Origin: JABIBU01 sp964464685
GTDB lineage: Bacteria; Patescibacteriota; Patescibacteriia; Magasanikbacterales; UBA922
Reading direction: 5' to 3'
Assembly (NCBI GenBank): GCA_964464685.1
Contig: CAYXGV010000008.1
Location: 1-28,127 of the forward strand
DNA length: 28,127 bases
The notes under the pieces are model-generated. The model did no database searches. It was not told the DNA's origin and worked only from the letters and a program-made list of their open reading frames with translations. Numbering within the stretch: the first letter of the stretch is position 1; each line of letters starts with the position of its first letter. Below, piece by piece: positions 22,229-28,127 of the stretch. Position numbers and translations under genes: made by a program.

Positions 22229-23596
22229 ATGTTAATCAATCTTTTTCAACAATTAAAAAAGGTTAAAAAAAATCAACGAGGTAATGTGTTAATTTTCACC
22301 TTAATTTTTGGTGCCCTAACGTCAGCTATAATAATAGGTGTGTCCAGTTATGCAATTATGGAAAGTCGGGCGTCAAATTATAAACACAATCGAGACTCGG
22401 CCTTGCATGTGGCTGAAGCGGGGATAAATTATTATCGTTGGCATTTGGCACACAACCAAACCGATTATTGGGATGGAACAGAACAAGAAGCTGGGCCGTA
22501 TGTTCATGAATATAATGATAAAGACGGCAATTTATTGGGATATTTTTCTTTGGAAATAGATGAACCATTGTCGGGTAGTAGTGTAGTGACAATTCGTTCC
22601 ATCGGTTGGCTAGTGTCTCAACCACAGAGCACAAGAACAATTCAAATTAGATTGGGTTTTCCAGCTTTGACTGATTATACTTTTTTATCAAATGCCGAGA
22701 TGAATTTTAGTTTTACTACCGAAGTTCATGGTGCGGTTCATTCCAATGGTGCAATTCGTTTTGATGGTTTGACTGATTCTTGGGTGGACAGTTATATTAG
22801 AGTCTCAGGTGGTGGTGGGCCAAAATCTTTTTGGCGCTATCCCGTGCCATTTGTAGACTTTTCTTCCATTACCGGAGACCTTTCAGATATTAGAGATTTG
22901 GCTGATGAAGGTGAGACCCATTTTACTTCTTCTGGTGTAGAAGGTTGGCATATTGTTTTTTCTGGTGATAATTTTGATATGTACAAAGTAAATACTCGTG
23001 ATTGTTATTATGGCGAAGGGAAATGGAAAAATCGGGGTTGGTCAGGTTGGTATTGGGATGGCACGATTAATTGTTATGATATTGGTACTGAAACTTTTTT
23101 TGCTAATTATGCTATACCAGCTAGTGGTGGAATTTTTGTTGAAGATGATGTCTGGGTAGAAGGGATAGTGGATGGGCGGGTAAGTATTGGAGTGGGAAGA
23201 TTTCCAGTGGAAGAGCCCTATAATATGGCTTATATTTCCGGTGATCTCACTTATCAAGCCAAGTCTAGTGATGATGTTTTGGGTATAATGGCTCAGGGAA
23301 ATATTTTTGTCCCTTACGAAGTGCCAGATGATATGGAAATAAATTCAGCCCTTTTGTCTCAGTTTGGTGAAATATCACGACCTTTTTATACTGATGATAT
23401 CAAAAGCAGTTTGTCGGTTTTTGGTTCACAAATTTCTTATCAGGGTGGTGGTTGGAAATGGGTAAATGGTTGGGGCAATGTAATTTCTGGTTTTGAAGAC
23501 ACTTTTCACAGCTATGACGCCAATTTGAAATATTTTCCACCCCCTGGTTTTCCGACCGAAGCGAGTTATGAGTTGATTTCGTGGGAAGAACTTTAG
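22229..23596 (+). CDS. PilX-like type IV pilus assembly protein with large C-terminal domain
   Basis: 455 aa. A basic N-terminus (KKVKKNQRGN) is followed by a hydrophobic helix VLIFTLIFGALTSAIIIGVS and then SRASNYKHNRDSALHVAEAGINYYRWHL, the pattern of PilX N-terminal domains, where the A-x-x-A-E-A-G motif is typical. The helix replaces the canonical GFxxxE site with GNVLIFT, as in PilX-like proteins. The rest (about 150-455) is a Trp/Gly-rich beta-structured region with no family recognised, perhaps a surface domain. Third of three co-directional pilin-type genes. Confidence 0.8.
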   Translation: MLINLFQQLKKVKKNQRGNVLIFTLIFGALTSAIIIGVSSYAIMESRASNYKHNRDSALHVAEAGINYYRWHLAHNQTDYWDGTEQEAGPYVHEYNDKDGNLLGYFSLEIDEPLSGSSVVTIRSIGWLVSQPQSTRTIQIRLGFPALTDYTFLSNAEMNFSFTTEVHGAVHSNGAIRFDGLTDSWVDSYIRVSGGGGPKSFWRYPVPFVDFSSITGDLSDIRDLADEGETHFTSSGVEGWHIVFSGDNFDMYKVNTRDCYYGEGKWKNRGWSGWYWDGTINCYDIGTETFFANYAIPASGGIFVEDDVWVEGIVDGRVSIGVGRFPVEEPYNMAYISGDLTYQAKSSDDVLGIMAQGNIFVPYEVPDDMEINSALLSQFGEISRPFYTDDIKSSLSVFGSQISYQGGGWKWVNGWGNVISGFEDTFHSYDANLKYFPPPGFPTEASYELISWEEL

Positions 23597-23814
23597 TACA
23601 CGACTCTCGACCCACGCAACACGACACGACACGACACACGACTCACGTAACACGACATGCTCTCCCCCTATCAGGGGGAGCAGACACGAAGTGACAGAGG
23701 GGGTCTGGAGTGTCTAAATACGAAATATACGAAATTACGTAACACGACACACGACACACGACACACACAACACGACACACAACCATAAAGAATCTTTTTT
23801 TGTAAAAAATAATT
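23597..23814. repeat. Spacer of mixed repeats (ACACGAC family and CTCCCC...GGGGAG element)
   Basis: Tandem CACGACACACGAC words at about 23598-23656 and 23740-23785 enclose a GC-rich stretch (23659-23707) with CTCCCCCTATCAGGGGGAG and GACAGAGGGGGT. No gene is seen here. The same ACACGAC family appears at 7130-7170, 15115-15190 and 24203-24236. Confidence 0.75.
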
Positions 23815-24186
23815 ATGAGTAATAAAGATAGTAACTTTCACAAAGAGTTAAGAAAAAAAATTCACAAACTTATAATTAAAATATATAAAACTACAGACAA
23901 ATTTCCCAAATCAGAACTTTACGGTTGTGTTAGTCAAATTAGAAGAGCTGTGGTTTCAATAATGCTTAATTATTTGGAAGGTTTTGCTAGATTTAAGCCG
24001 AAGGTCCAGCTGAATTTCTACGAAATTTCCTATGGTTCATCAAAAGAGGTAAAATATTTAATTGTACTGGCCTACGAACTCGGTTGGATAAATGAAGAAG
24101 AATATAAAATTCTTCTTAAAGATATAGACGAAATAAATGGTATGTTATTTTCTTTGTTTAAAGGTAAGCAGGATGATATCAGTTGA
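23815..24186 (+). CDS. Four-helix-bundle protein (S23 / 23S rRNA-intervening-sequence type)
   Basis: 123 aa. Matches the family once found in 23S rRNA intervening sequences: HKLIIKIYKTTDKFPKSELYGCVSQIRRAVVSIMLNYLEGF, then LNFYEISYGSSKEVKYLIVLAYELGWI. It is predicted to form a four-helix bundle and oligomerise; biochemical role unknown. Here it is a free-standing gene, not in an rRNA, enclosed by ACACGAC-type repeats on both sides. It ends 93 bp before galU. Confidence 0.9.
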   Translation: MSNKDSNFHKELRKKIHKLIIKIYKTTDKFPKSELYGCVSQIRRAVVSIMLNYLEGFARFKPKVQLNFYEISYGSSKEVKYLIVLAYELGWINEEEYKILLKDIDEINGMLFSLFKGKQDDIS

Positions 24187-24202
24187 TAAGAGAGTATTAA
24201 AA

Positions 24203-24236
24203 CACGTGTCGTGTTACGTGGGTAGTGTGTCGTGAA
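24203..24236. repeat. GTGTCGTGTTACGTG repeat before galU
   Basis: ACGTGTCGTGTTACGTGGG and GTGTGTCGTG belong to the same family as the repeats around tRNA-Cys and in the origin palindrome. Confidence 0.75.
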
Positions 24237-24243
24237 AAATGTT

Positions 24244-24272
24244 TTTACAAAACAACAAAAATCTGTTATAAT
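24244..24272 (+). promoter_or_regulatory. Promoter of galU giving a leaderless mRNA
   Basis: TTTACA (24244-24249), 17-bp spacer, TATAAT (24267-24272) preceded by TGT. The ATG at 24280 lies 8 bases beyond the -10, so transcription should start at or within one or two bases of it. This also rules out the ATG at 24232 as the start. Confidence 0.7.
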
Positions 24273-24279
24273 ACTATAT

Positions 24280-25110
24280 ATGAATAAACGCTCTAAAGTC
24301 CGCAAAGGAGTAATCGTCGCGGCCGGTCTTGGTACGCGGTTTTTGCCGATCACAAAATCTATTCCAAAGGAAATGTTGCCAGTTGGTGCCAAGCCAGTAC
24401 TGCAATATATTGTAGAAGAGATGGCTGACAGCGGAATCAAAGAAATTATTATTGTAATAAGCCGAGGCAAAGAAATAATAAAAGAATATTTTAAACGCGA
24501 TTTGGTTTTGGAAAAACATTTAAAAAAAATTGGTAAATACAACCAAATAGAAGGTCTGGTAGAGCTTTTGAAAAAAGTAAAATTTACTTTTGTTTATCAA
24601 GACAAACCACTTGGCAATGGTCATGCTCTGCTTTGTGCTCAAAAAGCTGTTGGTAAAGAACCATTTGTTTTTTCCGATGCTGATAGTATTATTGCTAGTA
24701 AAACACCTGCCACTAAGCAACTTTTGGCAATTTATTACAAAAAACAAGCACCAGTAATCGGTGTTCAGCGGATTTCTGATCACCAAGCTATGACGCAGTA
24801 TGGCAATGTTTATGGTGAGCCAACCAAAAGCACTCGAGTTTTCAAAGTAGAAAAATTAGTTGAAAAACCGAATTTGGAAGAAGTGTCTCAGCTGGGTCTG
24901 ATTGTTGGTGGGATGCGTTATGTTTTTACCAAAGATATTTGGGATTATTTGCAAACACAAACTCGGGGACGAAGTGGAGAAATTTGGGTAGCGGATTCAG
25001 CCAACACTTTAGCCAAACAACAAGATTTTTTCGCCTATGAATATGAGGGTAAATATTTAGACACCGGCGATGATAAAAAATTATTAGAAACCGTGAGATA
25101 TTTTTTATGA
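24280..25110 (+). CDS. galU: UTP--glucose-1-phosphate uridylyltransferase
   Basis: 276 aa. Makes UDP-glucose from UTP and glucose-1-phosphate, feeding envelope polysaccharide synthesis. The nucleotidyltransferase signature VAAGLGTRFLPITKSIPKEMLPVGAKP is visible in two parts at the N-terminus (AAGLGTRFLP and KEMLPV), with FVFSDADSI for the metal-binding Asp and KLVEKP for the sugar-phosphate Lys region, and SGEIWVADSAN and YLDTGD near the end. The start is set by the promoter. Its stop overlaps the next gene by 4 nt (ATGA), so it is coupled to the exported cysteine-rich protein. Confidence 0.95.
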   Translation: MNKRSKVRKGVIVAAGLGTRFLPITKSIPKEMLPVGAKPVLQYIVEEMADSGIKEIIIVISRGKEIIKEYFKRDLVLEKHLKKIGKYNQIEGLVELLKKVKFTFVYQDKPLGNGHALLCAQKAVGKEPFVFSDADSIIASKTPATKQLLAIYYKKQAPVIGVQRISDHQAMTQYGNVYGEPTKSTRVFKVEKLVEKPNLEEVSQLGLIVGGMRYVFTKDIWDYLQTQTRGRSGEIWVADSANTLAKQQDFFAYEYEGKYLDTGDDKKLLETVRYFL

Positions 25111-27302
25111 GAAAAAAAAGCACAAAAATGTTTTTGTTTTGGGTAATGATTGTGTTTTGTTTGTTTTTCTTAACCTCGTTGGCAAGAGGAGCAGAGAAAA
25201 TACTTGGTGATGGATGTAATACAAATACAGATTGTTCTTCTAGTATTTGTTATAATAATTTGTGTTCAGACTGTTCTTTGGTTGACGACAATTGTTCCGA
25301 TGGGAAAATGTGTTCAATAGAAGATAATTATTATTATCGTTGTATAGAAGAAATAGGGCCATTGGAAAAAGGTGAATTTTGTGATGTTGATAGTCAGTGT
25401 AAAGAAAACAAATGTTTTGGTGGTTATTGTAATAGCCAAGGATGTTTTAAGGGAAGATGTTCTGCCTGTGATTATAAAGAAAACGATAGTGGAGAAGATA
25501 AAACACTAGGTGATACTTGTACCGCGCCAAATAAATGTGAATTACAAAATAATGGTGGAACAACCTACGGTATCTGTATCAATTTAGTCAAGAAGGATCC
25601 GGGTGAGTCCTGCACCAGCGCCTTGGAATGCACATCAGGTTTTTGTAGTTCGGGAATGTGTGATGCTTGTAGTGGGGACACAGATTGCGTTACTGGTTTT
25701 ACATGTCAAACTGGTGGTGCTGGCACATATTTAAGGTGTGTTGAAGGAGGTTCTGTCCCCCCAAGTTCAGTATTTAATTGTTGTAAAGTTAGTAGTCCTG
25801 GTGGAAACAAGTGTTATTTGAAAGATGGATCTTGCTCCGACATGGGTACAGGTTACACACAAATGAGTTCAAACGTTTGTTATCAAAATTCGGCACAATA
25901 CGCAGCAATAATAGACAGCGGCTCTTTAGCAACAGAGATATCAGTAACTTGTTTAGATGAACAAAAAAACTATTTTACTAATGATAATAAATCTAGCTCA
26001 CAACATAAATATCTTGAGTGTAAAGTGGTTTCTGGTGGGGAGGTTATTTTTTTGCCCGGTAAATTATCAGGCACAGAAAATGAGTATGACATTCTTTTTG
26101 ATGGTGTGACATGTGATTTTTTTTATAAGAATCATGATGTATTAGATTCAGGAGGTAATTTTTGTGCGAATGATGACGATTGTCCTTTCGGGACAGACTG
26201 CCAACCAATAACATGGAATGGTAAAATGGTAAAAGGTTGCGAAATACGCAAGTGTGGTGGATCTGGAGGTTGTAAAGCAAATGAAACATGTTCAGGCGTT
26301 GAAATAAATACAGGAGAAACAGTAAGTATTTGTACTAGAAAATTAACCGAAAAAGAAAAAGATCCAAATTCTAATGCCTGTTTTTGTCCTCAGGGACAAA
26401 AAAATTGTATACCAACTTTTTTTTGCAATAGACAGAAGGGAAGCACTCTTTTTAATGCCTGCTATTCTAATATTTGTTTATCACAAACAGAAAAAAATAC
26501 ACTGGCTTGTTCAACTAGTAAAGATTGTTGGGAGAGGTGTCTAATGAAAGCCTGTGATGAAGATGGCCTGTGTAAGGCAGAGTTGACATGGGGGCTGTCT
26601 GGTAATGCACACAAATTTGCAAATGATTATGATCCTAAGTGTCCACCATATTTTTTACGTCAGGCAGTAGGAAATGGAGAAGGAGAAAGTTTTTTTTGTT
26701 TAGAACCAGCCTGCCCCAATAACGATGATTTTAAAGAACTTCTTCCAAAAACTGGTAATTGTAAGACAGATGAAGATTGCGAAAGTATAGGCTATGGTTA
26801 TAAGTGTCAAGATGCTGGAGTTAAACAATTTAATTATTATTTAGAAAAAAATTTAAGGAGTTCTATTTATGTTTCTAATATTTGTAAAGGAGATGATACT
26901 GATGCAATGCAGTGGTTTTATAAAAAATGTGTAGGAGTAGCTGCTAGTATGAATATTAAGGTTTGCCGACCTGGGGATTGGGTTCCAGAATCAAAATATG
27001 CCGGAGTGTCATTTGATATCCCCTCAATAGGAGGGCTCAACCAACTCAATGAAAAAGATCTTCCAAAAATTATCGGCAACCTAATAAAAACCGCCCTAGG
27101 CGTTGTTGGTAGTATTGCTTTGGCAATGTTCGTCTATGGTGGAATACTTTGGATGACAGGTAGTACCAGTGTTTCTGGTGGTGCAACCAAGAAGGATATA
27201 TTAAAAGCAAAAAGTATCTTAGTCTGGTCCACTTTGGGGATAATAATGATCCTGTCTAGTTATGTAATTGTTAGTTTTGTTATGCAGGCGTTTGGGACTT
27301 AG
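25107..27302 (+). CDS. Cysteine-rich exported protein with C-terminal T4SS-pilin-like membrane domain
   Basis: 731 aa. Residues ~1-28 are a signal peptide (FWVMIVFCLFFLTSLARGA). The next ~620 residues contain about 60 cysteines in small modules with C-x(4-6)-C spacing and repeated words (CNTNTDCSSSICYNNLC, SCTSALECTSGFCSSGMC, DTDCVTGFTC), resembling the short cysteine-rich repeats of secreted eukaryote-like proteins; pairwise disulfides are likely. Residues ~655-731 carry two membrane helices in the order GNLIKTALGVVGSIALAMFV, GGILWMTG, a short polar loop, and ILVWSTLGIIMILSSYVIVSFV, typical of the T4SS_pilin (VirB2/TrbC-like) domain of Patescibacteria. Translation is coupled to galU (4-nt overlap). 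Likely a surface protein anchored by a pilin-like tail; the substrate or partner is unknown. Confidence 0.85.
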   Translation: MRKKSTKMFLFWVMIVFCLFFLTSLARGAEKILGDGCNTNTDCSSSICYNNLCSDCSLVDDNCSDGKMCSIEDNYYYRCIEEIGPLEKGEFCDVDSQCKENKCFGGYCNSQGCFKGRCSACDYKENDSGEDKTLGDTCTAPNKCELQNNGGTTYGICINLVKKDPGESCTSALECTSGFCSSGMCDACSGDTDCVTGFTCQTGGAGTYLRCVEGGSVPPSSVFNCCKVSSPGGNKCYLKDGSCSDMGTGYTQMSSNVCYQNSAQYAAIIDSGSLATEISVTCLDEQKNYFTNDNKSSSQHKYLECKVVSGGEVIFLPGKLSGTENEYDILFDGVTCDFFYKNHDVLDSGGNFCANDDDCPFGTDCQPITWNGKMVKGCEIRKCGGSGGCKANETCSGVEINTGETVSICTRKLTEKEKDPNSNACFCPQGQKNCIPTFFCNRQKGSTLFNACYSNICLSQTEKNTLACSTSKDCWERCLMKACDEDGLCKAELTWGLSGNAHKFANDYDPKCPPYFLRQAVGNGEGESFFCLEPACPNNDDFKELLPKTGNCKTDEDCESIGYGYKCQDAGVKQFNYYLEKNLRSSIYVSNICKGDDTDAMQWFYKKCVGVAASMNIKVCRPGDWVPESKYAGVSFDIPSIGGLNQLNEKDLPKIIGNLIKTALGVVGSIALAMFVYGGILWMTGSTSVSGGATKKDILKAKSILVWSTLGIIMILSSYVIVSFVMQAFGT

Positions 27303-27324
27303 TTTCCGACATAGGACGGATCAG
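27071..27324 (+). repeat. 254-bp near-identical pilin module, copy 1 (fused)
   Basis: Aligns without gaps with 27752-28005: eight differences in 254 bp by direct comparison. Covers the C-terminal pilin domain, the stop codon and 22 bp beyond it. Confidence 0.95.
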
Positions 27325-27374
27325 CATCCGGCTGTTACTAGTTTAATTTTGATAGTTGATAGATGATAGATGAT

Positions 27375-27585
27375 AAAATATTATTTTGAAATATTAATAA
27401 AATATTAACGAAATATTATAAAAATATTAACGAAATATGATCGTTGTGCAGTCAGCCAAATTTATATTATAAATTGAAAGATAGTATCATTAATAAATTT
27501 AATTTTACTCTTTACAATAAAATTAGGAAAAAAATCTAACGAATAAATATTCTATTAATATTTTAGTAATATCTCGTTATCACTT
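27375..27585. repeat. AT-rich repeat family, copy d (intact)
   Basis: Same layout as copies b and c: AATATTAACGAAATAT arm, centre GTGCAGTCAGCCAAATTTA, AAATTGAAAGATAGTATCATT, TTTACAATAAAATTAGG, and AACGAATAAATATTCTATTAATATT arm. It has no insertion at the copy-b site and ends a few bases before the pilin ATG. Confidence 0.85.
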
Positions 27586-27593
27586 TATATTTT

Positions 27594-27983
27594 ATGAAAA
27601 AAAAAGTTTTAATTTATACCACTTTAATCCTGTTCAGTTTTTTGGTTTTAGTTGGGTTTGGTGTGGTAGTTGATGCTACATCAGACCCTTTGGCTGGTTT
27701 ACAGAGAGTCTCAGATTATAATCAATTAAAAATTTCTAGTGTGCCTGATCTTATCGGCAACCTAATAAAAACCGCCCTAGGCGTTGTTGGTAGTATTGCT
27801 TTGGCAATGTTTGTCTATGGTGGAATACTTTGGATGACAGGCAGTACCAGCGTTTCTGGTGGTGCAACCAAGAAAGATATATTAAAAGCAAAAAGTATCT
27901 TAGTCTGGTCCACCTTGGGGATAATAATGATCCTGTCTAGTTATATAATTGTTAATTTTGTTATGCAGGCGTTTGGGACTTAG
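27594..27983 (+). CDS. T4SS-pilin-like (VirB2/TrbC-type) small membrane protein
   Basis: 129 aa. Signal peptide at about 1-29 (LILFSFLVLVGFGVVVDA), a short periplasmic linker, then the two-helix pilin domain from IGNLIKTALGVVGSI to SYIIVNFVMQAFGT. Its last 77 residues match the end of the cysteine-rich protein with two substitutions (V to I, S to N). VirB2-type pilins form conjugative or secretion pili; in Patescibacteria such proteins are common and often occur without a complete secretion system. It follows repeat copy d and may use a promoter within it. Confidence 0.88.
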   Translation: MKKKVLIYTTLILFSFLVLVGFGVVVDATSDPLAGLQRVSDYNQLKISSVPDLIGNLIKTALGVVGSIALAMFVYGGILWMTGSTSVSGGATKKDILKAKSILVWSTLGIIMILSSYIIVNFVMQAFGT

Positions 27984-28005
27984 TTTCCGCCATAGGACGG
28001 ATCAG
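27752..28005 (+). repeat. 254-bp near-identical pilin module, copy 2 (free-standing)
   Basis: Partner of 27071-27324, 681 bp away. Five of the seven coding differences are silent, and the 3' flank is also shared, which points to recent duplication or gene conversion. Confidence 0.95.
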
Positions 28006-28017
28006 CCTTTGGCTGAT
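27999..28017 (+). terminator. Weak hairpin after the pilin gene
   Basis: GATCAGCC-TTT-GGCTGAT, 7-bp stem, followed by ATCATTTATC rather than a clean T run. May be a weak terminator or RNA-stabilising hairpin. Confidence 0.4.
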
Positions 28018-28045
28018 ATCATTTATCATCTATTATTTATTTTCT

Positions 28046-28127
28046 ATGAAAAAAACAAAACTAATTACTCTTCCTCTCATACTCATAACTTTGTTGACCG
28101 CAGGTCTTGGATGCAAGGGATTGAGCG
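28046..28127 (+). CDS. N-terminus of a possible lipoprotein (partial)
   Basis: Twenty-seven codons are visible before the window ends: MKKTKLITLPLILITLLTAG then LGCKGLS. It is a signal peptide with a cysteine at residue 23; LGC after TAG is a relaxed lipobox, so a lipoprotein is likely. The family cannot be told. It is 60 bp downstream of the pilin gene in the same direction. Confidence 0.6.
   Translation, partial: MKKTKLITLPLILITLLTAGLGCKGLS

Noticed and set aside
23597..23814. CRISPR array
   Set aside because: The CACGACACACGAC words are short, irregular and tandem, without spacers of constant length or cas genes.
24232..24279. Upstream ATG of galU
   Set aside because: It lies upstream of the promoter, inside the end of a spacer repeat; the family N-terminus fits the ATG at 24280.

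Overview
The window is AT-rich and carries a chromosomal replication-origin region of a bacterium that is most likely a member of the Candidate Phyla Radiation (Patescibacteria). The inference rests on the dnaN-dnaA / rpmH-rnpA-yidD core, small genes mostly without Shine-Dalgarno sequences, two type IV secretion pilin-like proteins of the kind common in these genomes, a polymerase I with a degenerate proofreading domain, and many families of short oligonucleotide repeats that invade both spacers and coding sequence. No genus can be named from the sequence alone.

Layout. (1) 1-545: the 5' part of a leftward membrane-protein gene that runs off the window; its reading frame continues straight into a GCC/GTC trinucleotide tract and gives an almost pure Ala/Val segment. 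(2) 730-3201: a DUF1003 membrane protein, a leftward wHTH + GHKL-ATPase + STAS-like (DUF4325) switch protein, a near-empty 480-bp spacer with an orphan promoter, and a leftward NYN/PIN-like nuclease. (3) 3377-6417: a leftward DUF559 nuclease-polA operon. (4) 6418-7244: a repeat element, a probable stand-alone structured RNA of about 310 nt on the minus strand with its own promoter and terminator, and tRNA-Cys. (5) 7501-11853: cell-envelope genes, a 3D-domain exported protein divergent from a class A penicillin-binding protein, followed by a probable nucleoside deoxyribosyltransferase-like protein. (6) 12021-16490: the origin core, dnaN and dnaA leftward, rpmH-rnpA-yidD rightward, with candidate DnaA boxes and an AT-rich unwinding region between dnaN and dnaA and a large perfect palindrome upstream of rpmH. 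(7) 16614-18914: DUF167 protein, a small cassette-like gene bounded by inverted repeats, and trigger factor. (8) 19117-23596: three type IV prepilin/PilX-like genes separated by copies of one AT-rich repeat family. (9) 23815-28127: a four-helix-bundle (S23-type) protein, galU translationally coupled to a very cysteine-rich exported protein that ends in a T4SS-pilin-like membrane domain, a free-standing near-identical copy of that domain, and the start of a possible lipoprotein.

The genes fall into replication/translation housekeeping around the origin and an envelope/surface-appendage group on both sides. The most unusual items are the unassigned RNA gene (6645-6957), the repeat-encoded Ala/Val segment at the left edge, the 254-bp near-identical pilin module used once as a fusion and once alone, the long palindrome inside a prepilin leader, and the repeat family with a nested insertion. 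No CRISPR array, rRNA or complete transposase gene was seen.
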